Of a stretch of 64,000 nucleotides of DNA, positions 36,054-45,407 are shown piece after piece. Every line of letters begins with the position of its first letter. Positions within the stretch are counted from its first letter, which is position 1. The notes beneath the pieces are model-generated. The model did no database searches. It saw only the letters and a list, made by a program, of their open reading frames with translations, and had not been told where the DNA came from. The stretch comes from Bin87 sp965220265 (GTDB lineage Bacteria; Chloroflexota; Dehalococcoidia; Lucifugimonadales; UBA3495), in NCBI GenBank assembly GCA_965220265.1, contig CBDCPM010000004.1:2976001-3040000 (forward strand), read 5' to 3'. The position numbers were made by a program, and so were the translations under genes.

Positions 36054-37130
36054 CTAACCGGAACTCTCCAGAAGCCGCACCACCTCGTCACCCACCTGCT
36101 GGGTGCTGGCGTTTCCGCCCAGATCTCCGGTCAGGACGGTCCGCTCGTTCAGCACCTGCAAGACGGCGGCATTGACCCGGTCGGCCGCATCCGCTTCTCC
36201 CAGGTGGTCCAGCATCATCGCAACCGCGAAGATCGTGGCCAGCGGATTCGCCAGGTTCTTGCCGGTGATGTCAAAAGCGGCCCCGTGCACCGGTTCGAAC
36301 ATCGAAGGGAAACTTCCCTCCGGGTTGATGTTCGCGCTGGGCGCCAGGCCCATACTCCCGGTCACCACCGCGGCGATATCGGACAGGATGTCGGCGAACA
36401 GGTTGGACGCCACGATCACGTCAAAGTCCTCCGGACACCGCACCAGGTCCATGGCCGCCCGGTCCACCAGCAGCGATTCCGTCTGCACCTGAGGATACTC
36501 GGCGGCGACGTCCTCGAACACCTCGTCCCAGAACACCATGCTGAACGCCTGGGCGTTGGACTTGGTCACCGAGGTCACCTTGTTCTTGCCGCCGCGACGG
36601 ACGCTGTGCTCAAACGCGGCGCGGATGATTCGCTCCGTGCCTCTCCGCGTGAAAACCCCGCTCTGGATGACCGTCTCGTGCGGCGTGCCTGTGTACAGCC
36701 GGCCGCCCACGGGCGCGTATTCGCCCTCCGTGTTCTCCCGGAAGATGACCATGTCAACGTCGCCCGCGGCTTTGCCCGCGATGGGCGACTCCACGCCAGG
36801 GTACAGCACCGCCGGCCGCACGCAGATGGCCTGGTCGAAAGCGCGCCGCATCGGCAGCAACAGGCCCTGCAGGGTAACGTGGTCGGGTATGTTCGGGTCG
36901 CCCACCGCGCCGAACAGCACCACGTCGCTGCTGGAAAGCTGCTCGAGCCCGTCCTCGGGCATCATCCGCCCCGTTTCCCGGTAGTAGTCGCTGCCCCAGG
37001 GGTACTCTGTGGCTCGGAACGACAGGCCGTCGGTCTGAGCGGTCACCGCGTCCAGCACCTTGCGTCCCTCGGAGATCACCTCCGGCCCGATGCCGTCTCC
37101 GGCAATAACGGCCAGGTCGTATTCGGCCAT
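36054..37130 (-). CDS. Isocitrate/isopropylmalate-family dehydrogenase, tartrate/D-malate type
   Basis: 358 aa. An NAD-linked oxidative decarboxylase with the family marks VIAGDGIGPEVISEG, the substrate-binding FRENTEGEYAPVGGR, TSVTKSNAQ, FDVIVASNLFADILSDIAA (metal aspartates) and FEPVHGAAFDITGK (cofactor loop). ENTEGEY with PWGSDYY near the N-terminus is more like tartrate dehydrogenase/D-malate dehydrogenase than LeuB. The reaction converts D-malate or tartrate to a keto acid and CO2. The ATG at 37130 is preceded by GAGG. Downstream lies a hypothetical gene on the same strand. Assignment to family is firm, to substrate less so. Confidence 0.87.
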   Translation of the reverse strand: MAEYDLAVIAGDGIGPEVISEGRKVLDAVTAQTDGLSFRATEYPWGSDYYRETGRMMPEDGLEQLSSSDVVLFGAVGDPNIPDHVTLQGLLLPMRRAFDQAICVRPAVLYPGVESPIAGKAAGDVDMVIFRENTEGEYAPVGGRLYTGTPHETVIQSGVFTRRGTERIIRAAFEHSVRRGGKNKVTSVTKSNAQAFSMVFWDEVFEDVAAEYPQVQTESLLVDRAAMDLVRCPEDFDVIVASNLFADILSDIAAVVTGSMGLAPSANINPEGSFPSMFEPVHGAAFDITGKNLANPLATIFAVAMMLDHLGEADAADRVNAAVLQVLNERTVLTGDLGGNASTQQVGDEVVRLLESSG

Positions 37131-37237
37131 TTTGGCTCCTCTTGGCGATAATGGTTATTGAACGCCAGTTTATGCGCTGTTGTGGCGCGATGTCCACGCT
37201 GCTCAGCGCCCGCAGGTCGACGAGCGCGCCTTCACTC

Positions 37238-37265
37238 GTAGGGGCGAATAATCATTCGCCCCTAC
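37238..37265. repeat. Palindromic dispersed repeat, 12-bp stem
   Basis: GTAGGGGCGAAT (37238-37249), loop AATC, ATTCGCCCCTAC (37254-37265). Same family as 25337-25361. It stands downstream of the sulfurtransferase gene and may act as its terminator. Confidence 0.75.
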
Positions 37266-37299
37266 AGTTAGCTACGAGTGTTAGACGCTGTACTCCCGG

Positions 37300-38148
37300 C
37301 TACACGTCCCGTTCGATCGGCGCTCCCACGATACTGCCCCACTCGGTCCACGAGCCGTCGTAGTTCCGCACGTTGTCGTAGCCCAGCAGCTGGCTGAGCA
37401 CGAACCAGGTGTGAGAAGACCGCTCGCCGATCCGGCAGTAGGCGATGGTCTCGCGACTGCCATCCACACCTTTGCCACTGTAGAGGGCACTCAGATCATC
37501 GGCCGACTTGAAGGTGCCGTCCTCGTTGACCGCCTGGCCCCAGGGGATGTTGGCTGCGCCGGGAATGTGCCCGTTGCGCTGGGAGCCCTCCTGCGGCAAG
37601 TTGGGCGGCGCATTGAGCGCCCCTGAAAACTCGTCGGGCGAGCGCACGTCCACGAGCGCATGACTGCTGCTGTTGACAGCCTCCAGCACATAGTCCCTGA
37701 GGGCCCGAAGGTCTCTGTTCTCAGTGGTGATGCTGTAGCTGGTCGCGGCATACGACGGCACGTCCGTGGTCGTCGGACGATTCTCCGCCAGCCACAGGGC
37801 GCGCCCGCCGTTCATCAGTCGAACGTCCCGATGGCCGTAGTACCGCAACTGCCAGAAAGCCCACGCGGCGAACCAGTTATTGTTGTCGCCATACAGGATG
37901 ACAGTCGCGTCCGGAGAGACGCCGCTGCCGCTCAGCAATCCTTGCATCTCTTCGCGAGAGACGATGTCCCGCGCCACGTTTTGCTGGAGCTGGCTCTGCC
38001 AGTTCCAGGTGACCGCGCCGGCAATGTGGCCCTGTTCGTAGGCGGACGTGTCTACGTCCACCTCCACCAGCCGCACGTTCGCGTCGCCGCCGTGCTCGGC
38101 CACCCAATCGGTGGTTACTAGTGATTCCGGATGTGCGTAATCAGCCAT
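37300..38148 (-). CDS. Thiosulfate/mercaptopyruvate sulfurtransferase (two rhodanese domains)
   Basis: 282 aa. The N-terminal rhodanese domain (1-130) has the loop VILYGDNNNWFAAWAFWQL, with no active cysteine. The C-terminal domain has the active-site loop IAYCRIGERSSHTW (about 234-247), the C-R-x-G-x-R form. Also seen are VDVRSPDEFSG and HIPGAANIPWG. It moves a sulfane sulfur from thiosulfate or mercaptopyruvate to an acceptor such as cyanide or a protein thiol. The ATG at 38148 has GAGGTG about 6 nt upstream. It is divergent from the ammonium transporter gene. Confidence 0.9.
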   Translation of the reverse strand: MADYAHPESLVTTDWVAEHGGDANVRLVEVDVDTSAYEQGHIAGAVTWNWQSQLQQNVARDIVSREEMQGLLSGSGVSPDATVILYGDNNNWFAAWAFWQLRYYGHRDVRLMNGGRALWLAENRPTTTDVPSYAATSYSITTENRDLRALRDYVLEAVNSSSHALVDVRSPDEFSGALNAPPNLPQEGSQRNGHIPGAANIPWGQAVNEDGTFKSADDLSALYSGKGVDGSRETIAYCRIGERSSHTWFVLSQLLGYDNVRNYDGSWTEWGSIVGAPIERDV

Positions 38149-38557
38149 GGTTACACCTCGCCTGCGGGGTATTTCGGTTGGGACGATGTTACGTTTTATT
38201 TATCGCCGGTCGGAGCCGGCCGGCGCGCCCATTATACATGGCGGCGGGTTCGAGCCCGGGAATCCAATCAGTCCAGCAACATGAAATCCCGCCGCACCTG
38301 CTCCAGAAATCAGGTGCTCATCCCGGAGCGCCGCGGGCGAACCGCAGCCCTGAGATTGGATGTACTGGTGTCGAGTTCATCCACCGGCCGCGAAACAGAA
38401 AAGTAACGTTTTCGCAATAGTTTGTTAATCGGCGCGCAACGGACGGTTAACACCCTGTGCCTAGCCTACGGTTTGTCACATTCACATGGGACGCCGGTCC
38501 ACAACGTCCAGGTCACACGTTGCGTGACGACGCCTCGAGTCCGCAAGGAGGCACAAA
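38149..38557. other. Divergent intergenic region
   Basis: A 409-bp region between sulfurtransferase (leftward) and amt (rightward). It contains GGCGGGTTCGAGCCCGGGAA at about 38241, which is like a T arm, but no tRNA body is present. The 38410-38450 portion is locally AT-richer and may hold the amt promoter; I could not fix -35/-10 boxes. No gene was seen. Confidence 0.45.
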
Positions 38558-39919
38558 ATGCTTTCGGCCACGAAATCACTTTTAGGCAACGGTGTATTCA
38601 CCCACAGCGTCGCTGCAGTCAAAGAGTATCCATTCTCGTTGCGGCGCACGTTGCTGGCGCTGGCGATCGGCCTGCTGGCGATCGGTCTGCTGGCTTCGTA
38701 CAACGCCGTGTTCGCGCAGGACGACGCGCCCACCACCGAGTGGCTCAAGGGCTACTCCGACAACATCGTCACGGTGGTCGCCGCCGCCCTGGTGTTCTTC
38801 ATGCAGGCCGGGTTCGCGTTCCTTGGCGCCGGTCTGATCCGGTCCAAGAACACCACCAACTACCTCACCAAGTCCTTCATGGACTTCGCCATCGCTTCGC
38901 TGGGCTTCTGGGCCTTCGGGTTCGCCTTGATGCTGGGCGACACGGCCGGCGGCTTCATCGGTTATACCGGTTGGTTCCTGACCAGCGGCGACTACGTGAG
39001 CTGGATCTTCCAAATGGTGTTCGCCGCCACCGCCGCCACCATCGTGGCCGGCGCCATGGCCGAGCGCACCAAGATACAAACCTATCTGGCCTACAGCTTC
39101 ATCGTTTCCGCGCTGATCTACCCCATCTACGGGCACTGGGTCTGGGGCGGCGGCTGGCTGGCTGATATGGGCGCGCTGGACTATGCCGGTTCCGGCGTGG
39201 TGCACGCGGTCGGCGGTTTCGTCGCGTTGGCCGGCGCCGTGGTGGTCGGCCCCCGCATGGGCAAGTTCATCAACGGTCGAGCACAGGAGATGACCGCCCA
39301 CAGCACTCCCTTCGTGGTCGCCGGCACCTTCATCCTGTTCTTCGGATGGTTCGGCTTCAACATCGGCTGGGGCGATGACATCGGCCTCAACGCCGTCAAC
39401 ACCCTGCTGTCCGGAGCCACCGGCGCGGTCGTGGCCCTGTACATCACGCTGATCGCCAAGGGCAAGGCCGACGTCCTCATGGCATGCAACGGCGCGCTGG
39501 CCGGCCTGGTCGGCATCACCGCTCCCGTCAACTTCGTCGATCCCTGGGCCGCGGTCGTCATCGGCGCCATCGCCGCGCCCATCATGTACGGCTCGGTGCT
39601 GCTCATGGAGCGCGTGCTGAAAATCGACGACCCGGTCGGCGCCATCAGCGTGCACGGCGTGACCGGCCTCTGGGGACTGCTGGCCATTGCCATCTTCGCC
39701 AACGACGGCGGGCTGGTCGGCGGAAGCGGGTCCCTCTTCGTCCCGCAGATCGTCAGCATTGTCGCCGTGGTGGTCTGGTCGCTGGCAACCGGCTTTGGCC
39801 TCTTCTACCTGCTGAAGTTCACCATGGGCGTGCGGGTCAGCGAGGAGGAGGAATTGCAGGGGCTGGACATGTCCGAGCACGGCATCCAGACCTACCCCGA
39901 ATCCGCCGCCACCAGCTAA
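38558..39919 (+). CDS. amt: Ammonium transporter, Amt family
   Basis: 453 aa with 11 membrane helices expected after an N-terminal extension and signal-like helix (LLALAIGLLAIGLLASYNAVFA, then QDDAPTTEW). The family marks are seen: MDFAIASLGFWAFGF, IVAGAMAERTKIQTYLAYSF, the twin-histidine region SGVVHAVGGFVALAGA and AISVHGVTGLWGLLAI, and GWFGFNIGW. It takes up ammonium/ammonia, usually under nitrogen limitation, controlled by a GlnK protein; no glnK gene follows here. The ATG at 38558 has AAGGAGG 7 nt upstream. A Rho-independent terminator follows at 39953-39992, so it is a single-gene transcript. Confidence 0.94.
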   Translation: MLSATKSLLGNGVFTHSVAAVKEYPFSLRRTLLALAIGLLAIGLLASYNAVFAQDDAPTTEWLKGYSDNIVTVVAAALVFFMQAGFAFLGAGLIRSKNTTNYLTKSFMDFAIASLGFWAFGFALMLGDTAGGFIGYTGWFLTSGDYVSWIFQMVFAATAATIVAGAMAERTKIQTYLAYSFIVSALIYPIYGHWVWGGGWLADMGALDYAGSGVVHAVGGFVALAGAVVVGPRMGKFINGRAQEMTAHSTPFVVAGTFILFFGWFGFNIGWGDDIGLNAVNTLLSGATGAVVALYITLIAKGKADVLMACNGALAGLVGITAPVNFVDPWAAVVIGAIAAPIMYGSVLLMERVLKIDDPVGAISVHGVTGLWGLLAIAIFANDGGLVGGSGSLFVPQIVSIVAVVVWSLATGFGLFYLLKFTMGVRVSEEEELQGLDMSEHGIQTYPESAATS

Positions 39920-39952
39920 CGCGCTAACCAAGAACATTCTCTCCCCTCATGC

Positions 39953-39992
39953 GAGGGCCGGGGGTTGTGGCCACCCTCGGCTCTCGTTTTTT
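39953..39992 (+). terminator. Rho-independent terminator of amt
   Basis: GAGGGCCGGGGGT pairs with ACCCTCGGCTCTC across a short loop, followed by GTTTTTT. It lies 34 nt after the amt stop. Confidence 0.87.
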
Positions 39993-40020
39993 GCCGTCGT
40001 CCCAGCGTCGCGACAATGAC

Positions 40021-40191
40021 GAAATTGGCCGATCTCACCGGGCCTTCTCAAGGGCTCGATGGGCGTTTTCAGGGCGTCGACAGGGTGTTTTCAGGGGGTG
40101 GAAAACGGTGGAATTGGCTGATCTCGCCGGGAAATTCCAGGGCCTCGTTGGGGATTCTCGGGGCTTCTATGGGGGGTTTTGGGGTTGTGGA
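40021..40191. repeat. Two imperfect 82-bp direct repeats in the spacer after amt
   Basis: Copy 1 (40021-40102) and copy 2 (40110-40191) share TTGGC-GATCTC-CCGGG, then a G/T-rich tract with matching spacing. They are non-coding as far as can be seen. Confidence 0.5.
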
Positions 40192-40230
40192 TGACGGCGG
40201 AATCGGACAACGACCGCCATCGTTACGCCA

Positions 40231-40261
40231 ACGAGATTGCCGCGCTTCGCTCGCAATGACA
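40231..40261. repeat. Inverted copy of the TCATTGCGAGCG repeat
   Basis: ACGAGATTGCCGCGCTTCGC, then TCGCAATGACA: the reverse complement of the full dispersed repeat. The rest of the spacer, 40262-40644, shows no gene. Confidence 0.8.
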
Positions 40262-40644
40262 ACAGGCCCGACCACCTGAGATGAAGGCCGGCGCGATTGA
40301 CCAACGTGACGACCCTTACCAGACGATGGCGCGCGCTGTCGAGGTTAGCTGGTGTAGTTGCACCGCGGACCGCTACGACGTGGCTATCGATCGATGCGCT
40401 TCATGCCGGCACGGGTTCCGACGGCAAAGGGGCGTGGCGGGACGACTATCCAACCGATCCATTCGGGATACTACCCAAACAGTCAATCGGATGCGGACTC
40501 CTTTACGAAGTATTGAAGCATTATTGAAGCTTACACTGCGAGCTGTTCGTTTGATGCGAGCAATCCAACAATGCTAACTTAGAATCGTACCATAACAGCA
40601 GTTAAAATGTCGCGGCGCCGACCGCTTGTAAACTACTCGTAAAT

Positions 40645-41376
40645 TTAGAGGGCGAAAATCATCTGGATACCCAGTTCTTCCATGGCCCGTCCAAACTGGG
40701 TGGGCATCCCAGCGGGCTGATATTCCGACTTGTGCTTGAAGACGGCGTGGCGGTCGGTATAGAGGGCGAGGGGAATGCCGCGGAGCCGGAGCAGGTTCTG
40801 CATCAGCAGGGAGTAGTTGCGGCTGTCTTACTGCTCACAGGACAAGGCGTTGACCACCGAGCGGGTGGCGTCGTCCACCGCCAGCAGCAACGTGAACAGC
40901 GGGCTGTTGTCGTCCAACCACTGGTGATAACTGCCGTCCAGCTGGACCAGCATGCCCGCTCGGGGCATCCGCTGGCGACGGACCCGGTGCTTGGGTGGGC
41001 GTCTGCGCCGGGAGCTTCGCAGTCCGGCGTCCAACAGGATGCGTCGCAGGGTAGTCCGGCCCATGTGGATGCCTTCGCGCTCGCTCAGCAGTTCGCTCAG
41101 ATGGGTGTGGTTGGCTCCGTGGTATCGAGTGCCGGCCAGATGCACTATGTCGGCGATCACCGCCTCGGGCGTGGCGTTGACCGGTCCGCGGCCCCGGTGG
41201 CCGTGGGCTAGGGAAGCTGTACCCCGGTCCCGGTAAGCTGTCAGCATGCGTCGGGCGTGACGTGAGCTCACTCCCATCTACTCGGCCGCCTGATCCAACG
41301 TAATCTGCTCCGCTAGCAGGCTGTTCAAAACCTGGAGCCTTGCCTGTTCTTTTGGCGTCAATATCACATTCTCCAT
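40645..41376 (-). pseudogene. ISNCY-type DDE transposase, truncated and with two in-frame stops
   Basis: Read from ATG 41376: NVILTPKEQARLQVLNSLLA, DQAAE-stop-MGVSSRHARRML (helix-turn-helix), then TRYHGANHTHLSELLSEREG, GMLVQLDGSYHQWL with the first catalytic Asp, LLLAVDDATRSVVNALSCEQ-stop-DSRNYSLLMQ, and YTDRHAVFKHKSEYQ with the second Asp. It ends at ELGIQMIFAL-stop (40645), before the third catalytic residue. The two stops (TAG 41278-41280, TAA 40828-40830) are in frame, each one base from a sense codon. The element is dead. It lies just left of the IS66 pair. Confidence 0.85.
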
Positions 41377-41484
41377 GAGGTGAGTGTTACATTTCTGCTG
41401 GCCAGTTAGCTCGAACTGTTACGCTAGACGTCGACATTGCGGCGGCAGATAACTGTACCGTCCGCCGTTTTGACGCCCTTTACA

Positions 41485-42953
41485 GTAACAGTTCAGAGTC
41501 GAGGGGAAACGAGCAGCTGACGGCAGGCGGCGAGAGGATTTAAACCTTGGGCGCGCCAGGTACCGAAGATGGATGCCAGCGTCATCTTGCTCTCGGTGCC
41601 CTGCTCCGAGCGGGTGCCGCCGCTGACCTTGCGGCTGATGACCAGATGACGCAGGCTGCGCTCGGCGGGGTTGTTGTCCGCTGGCACGTCCGGTTCGGCC
41701 ACGAAGACGAAGAGTTCCTTGATGTGGCGCTCAATGCGCCGGCACAGCTTGCCCTGGACAGCCGACGGCTCAGACAGGAAAGGGCGGCAGATGGCCAGCA
41801 GCTTCCGCTCCAAGGCCAGTTGAGCGACACGCCGTCGCTGGGCCTGAGGATGAGAGAAGGCTTTGGCTTCCTCGTAGAGTCGATGGACTGCCGCCGCCCA
41901 GCGGGCCAGCGGGGCATCTTTGAGGTAGAGGGCCACCAAGTCGTGGATGTCCCGCAGCAGGTGCGCCCAGCACCGTTGCTTAGGGCCATCGTAATGGTGA
42001 TAGGCGGCGTAGAAATCGCTGACCAGTACTCCGGAGAATGCCTCGCCCAGCGCCTCGTCCACCACCGCCTTGCCCCGACCCCGCCGCAGGAAGTAGCGCT
42101 CGGTGGGAGTGCTGAAAGTGATTGGTCAAGGGCTCGCACACGTAACCGTTGTTCCCATTTTGACGCCAGCCGGTTTCGTCGGCGTGGACCACTGGGCTGG
42201 CGCGGATGCAGTCCACCATCGCGGCCACTGCTGGTTGGGCCTGTTGCGCGGTCTGGTGAATGGCGCTCACAATGGCCCCCACGCTGAGGCGCAGCTGATG
42301 GACGGTGCGCAGATACCACTGGATGCTGCGGATCGGCAGGCGCCCTTCTTCCCGTAGCGTGGCGATGCGGCTGATCAGGTTGACGCCCAGGCGTTGGCGC
42401 CCCAGTGCCACGCCGTCCAGTTGCGCGGTGGGCACTCGGCGCCGCCGACACACTGGGCAGGTCCTGGCGATGAAGACATGCTCGGTGACTTGCACCGGAA
42501 CCACCGGCAACTCGATGACTTCCCGGGTGCGCTGGACCCAGCCGCCAGTCAGGTGCGTCCCGCAATCGGGACAGCTCTCCACCACGTGCTCCACCCGATG
42601 GGTCGGTGTCATGCGCGGGCGGGCGAAGCCGTGGCGTCGCTGCTTTCGGGGCTGCTGCTGCGCTGGGGACTGGCGACCCGATTTCGCCTTGAGGCCGGGC
42701 ATTCGCGGCGGGCCGTCCGGTTTCGCCCGGCCCTCCAGTTCGGCAATCCGCCGCTCCAACCGCTCAATCACCCGCTGCTGTTCCAGAACGGTGGCCTGCA
42801 GTTGGGCGATGATGGCGATGAGGAAATCGCGGTCGGCGGTGATCAGGTCACTCTCAGTATCCACTCCCTCTATATGACATAACCACCGCCACCCGTGCCA
42901 GCGTCTGGCAGCCCGCCTTCGGCCAATTTACCTCACCAACTCTGAACAGTTAC
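41485..42953. mobile_element. IS66-family element 1
   Basis: Bounded by GTAACAGTTCAGAGT (41485-41499) and its inverted form ACTCTGAACAGTTAC (42939-42953). An 8-bp target duplication, CCTTTACA, lies at 41477-41484 and 42954-42961, as expected for IS66. It carries one transposase gene, frameshifted. Confidence 0.9.
41493..42864 (-). pseudogene. IS66 transposase (TnpC), frameshifted by a 16-nt net insertion
   Basis: Part 1 from ATG 42864 has a coiled N-terminus (QLQATVLEQQRVIERLERRI), a zinc knuckle (SCPDCGTHL ... TCPVCRRRRV) and the start of the catalytic core (SPVVHADETGWRQNG). It loses frame after NGYVC. Part 2 continues GVLVSDFYAAYHHYDGPKQR, ERHIKELFVFV, PADNNPAERSLRHLVISRKV and SGGTRSEQGTE. 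Against the neighbouring copy, 18 bases (42120-42137) stand where 2 are expected, a net gain of 16. This puts the second half out of frame, so the enzyme is not made in full. Confidence 0.87.
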
Positions 42954-42962
42954 CCTTTACAC

Positions 42963-44420
42963 GTAACAGTTCAGACTTGAGGGGAAATAAGGAGTTGTCG
43001 GCAGGCGGCGAGTGGGTTGAGGTCTTGTGTGCGCCAGGTACCGCAGATTGAGGCCAGCGCCATCTTGGTCTCGGTGCCCCGCTCCGAGCGGGTGCCGCCG
43101 CTGATTTTGCGACTGATGACCAGATGGCGCAGGCTGCGCTCGGCGGCGTTGTTGTCCGGCGGCGCCTCCGGATGAGCCACGAAGACGAAGAGTTCCTTGA
43201 TGTGGTTACTGATGCGTCGGCACAGTCTGGCCTGCGCCGACGCCGGGTCATCCCGGTAGGGACGGCACAGCGCCAGCAGCCGTCGTTCCAGGGCCAGTTG
43301 GGCAGCGCGTCGCTGCTGCTCTGACCGTTGCTCTGAGGGGTGGGTGAAGGCTTTGGCCTGTTGGTAGAGTTGGTGGACGGCGTCCGCCCACTGGACCAAC
43401 GGGAGATCATCGGGGTAGAGGACGCGCCGGTCGTGGATGTCTCGCAACAGATGTGCCCAGCAGCGCTGCTTGGGGCCGTCATAGTGGTGGTAGGCGGCAT
43501 AGCAGTCGCTGACCAGCACCCCGGCAAACTCATCGCCCAGGACCTCATCCACCACGGTTTTGCCGCGTCCCCTCCGCAGGAAGTAGCGTGCAGGAAGTAG
43601 CGTTGGGTGGGGGTGCTGAAGGTCCACACGTAACCGTTGTGTCCGTCCTCCCGCCAGCCGGTCTCGTCGGCGTGGACCACCGGACTGCCTCGGATCCGTT
43701 CCACGATGTCGGTCATCATCCCCTGGGCTCGGTCGGCCACCCTTGGTGTGGCGGCCACGATGGCGCCCACGCTGAGACGCCGACCATGCACCGCAGCCAG
43801 GTACCACTGGATGGTACGGAAGGGCAGCCTGGCCTCTTCCCGCAGCGCGGCAATCAGGCTGACCAGGTTGATCCCCAGGCGCTGCTGGCCCAGCACCACC
43901 TCGTCCAGTTGCGATGGCGGCACCCAGCGGCGATGGCACTGGGGGCAGGCGCGGGCGATATAGGCGTGCTCGGTTACCTGCACCGGAACCTGGGGCAACT
44001 CGATGACCTCCCGAGTGCGCTGGGTCCAGCCGCCGGACAACTGGATCCCACAATCGGGACACCGCTCCAGCGCGTGCTCCATACGCTGGTCGGGCGGCAT
44101 TCTGGTTCGGGCAAAGCCCGAGCGACGGGGCTGGCGCGGCTTCTTGGGTCGATCCGGTTTCCCGTCGCCTTTGGGTTTCAGGCCGGACATCCGTCCCGAA
44201 CCGCCGGACTTGCCCTTGCCCTCCAACTGGGCGACCCGCTTCTCCAGGCGTTCAATGATGGCCTGCTGTCGGATGATGATGCCGATGAGCACATCCCGGT
44301 CGGCAGTCCGGAGATCAATTTCACCGTCCATCCCAGCTATATGACATAACCACCACACCCAACGCCAGCCATCTCCAAACCCAATTCGGCCAATTCACCT
44401 CACCAACTCTGAACAGTTAC
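42963..44420. mobile_element. IS66-family element 2
   Basis: Left end GTAACAGTTCAGACTTG (from 42963), right end ACTCTGAACAGTTAC (44406-44420). The 8-bp target duplication CTTTACAC lies at 42955-42962 and 44421-44428. It is next to element 1 with only 9 bp between and shares part of its target sequence. Confidence 0.9.
42971..44331 (-). pseudogene. IS66 transposase (TnpC), frameshifted by a 14-bp tandem duplication
   Basis: Same domain order as element 1: coiled N-terminus (IIRQQAIIERLEKRVAQLEG), zinc knuckle (RCPDCGIQL ... ACPQCHRRWV), SPVVHADETGWREDG, FSTPTQRYFL, then loss of frame. The second half is GVLVSDCYAAYHHYDGPKQR, ISNHIKELFVFVA, PPDNNAAERSLRHLVISRKI. The cause is an exact 14-bp repeat, 43576-43589 and 43590-43603 (GCAGGAAGTAGCGT on the plus strand). 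The break falls within about 20 codons of that in element 1. Start at 44331. Confidence 0.88.
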
Positions 44421-44513
44421 CTTTACACAGTAACCTCGTCATGTCAGCATCTGGCTGATATAATCGCGCAGATTGGTAACGGTTACCGACACATGCCTGG
44501 GAGCGTGTTAGCC

Positions 44514-45407
44514 ATGGCTGAAGACCTTTCCGCAATTGTTGAGTCCGGCGCTCCGGTTCTGATCGCTGCCGGAGGGCCCACCGAAGGGCCGCTTTGGCAT
44601 CCCGGCAACTATTTAACCTACGTTCGGCATCGCGAAAGCATGTTGATGCGGTGGGACGGTGACGGCGAACCCGCTGTGATACGCACCGGTACCGGCGAAG
44701 GCAACGGTTGTACCCTGGACCCCCAGGGCCGACTGCTCATGTGTGAGGGGGCCAACCGGCAAATCACCCGCATGGACGCCGATGGCTCGGTGACTGCGGT
44801 GGCCGACCGGTGGCAGGGAAAACGGCTCAACCGGCCCAATGACATCGTCTGCCGCTCCGACGGCAGCGTCTATTTCACCGACCCGGAACGTGGCATCCCG
44901 GTGGAACAGCGGGAACTGGGCTTCTCCGGCGTCTTCCGGATTGCCCCTGATGGTACGTTGCACGTGGCTACCGACGAGTGCGAATACCCCAACGGGCTCG
45001 CGTTGTCCCCGGACGAATCGGTGCTCTATGTTGCGATCAGCCGTCTTGACGACCGCTGTGTCGAGAAGGGGGAACGAGGTGAGGTGTGTGCCCACCGGCG
45101 TATCAGGGCCTTCGACGTCGCCGCGGACGGGACGCTGAGCAACAACCGAATCTTCTGCGACATGTCATCAGCCGAGCCCGGGGTGCCGGACGGCATGAAA
45201 GTGGATACCGAAGGCAGGGTGTATTGCACCGGCTCCGGAGGGATCTGGGTGATTGATCCTGACGGCAATCGGCTGGGCGTCATCCGTGTCCCCGAGGTGC
45301 CCCGCAACCTGGTGTTCGGCGGCGCGGACCGGGATACCATGTTCATCACCGCCGGAGATTCGGTTTACAGCTTGCAAACCCGGGTCCGGGGCGTGGGGGT
45401 GCATTAG
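44514..45407 (+). CDS. SMP-30/gluconolactonase-family protein
   Basis: 297 aa, a six-bladed beta-propeller of the SMP-30/Gnl/LRE-like type. Seen are GPTEGPLWHP (metal Glu), GNGCTLDPQGRLLMCEGANR, LNRPNDIVCRSDGSVYFTDP, YPNGLALSPDESVLYVA (metal Asn) and VPDGMKVDTEGRVYCTG (metal Asp). These calcium- or zinc-dependent enzymes open sugar lactones. I chose ATG 44514, with GGGAG about 11 nt upstream, over 44493. It starts about 90 nt after the second IS66 element, so its native promoter may have been altered by insertion. No other sugar-pathway gene is adjacent. Confidence 0.9.
   Translation: MAEDLSAIVESGAPVLIAAGGPTEGPLWHPGNYLTYVRHRESMLMRWDGDGEPAVIRTGTGEGNGCTLDPQGRLLMCEGANRQITRMDADGSVTAVADRWQGKRLNRPNDIVCRSDGSVYFTDPERGIPVEQRELGFSGVFRIAPDGTLHVATDECEYPNGLALSPDESVLYVAISRLDDRCVEKGERGEVCAHRRIRAFDVAADGTLSNNRIFCDMSSAEPGVPDGMKVDTEGRVYCTGSGGIWVIDPDGNRLGVIRVPEVPRNLVFGGADRDTMFITAGDSVYSLQTRVRGVGVH

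Noticed and set aside
38236..38262. T-arm-like GGTTCGAGCCCGGG between the sulfurtransferase and amt genes
   Set aside because: No D or anticodon arm precedes it.
40281..40577. Short frames in the spacer before the ISNCY remnant
   Set aside because: No ribosome site and no coding-like sequence; likely chance.
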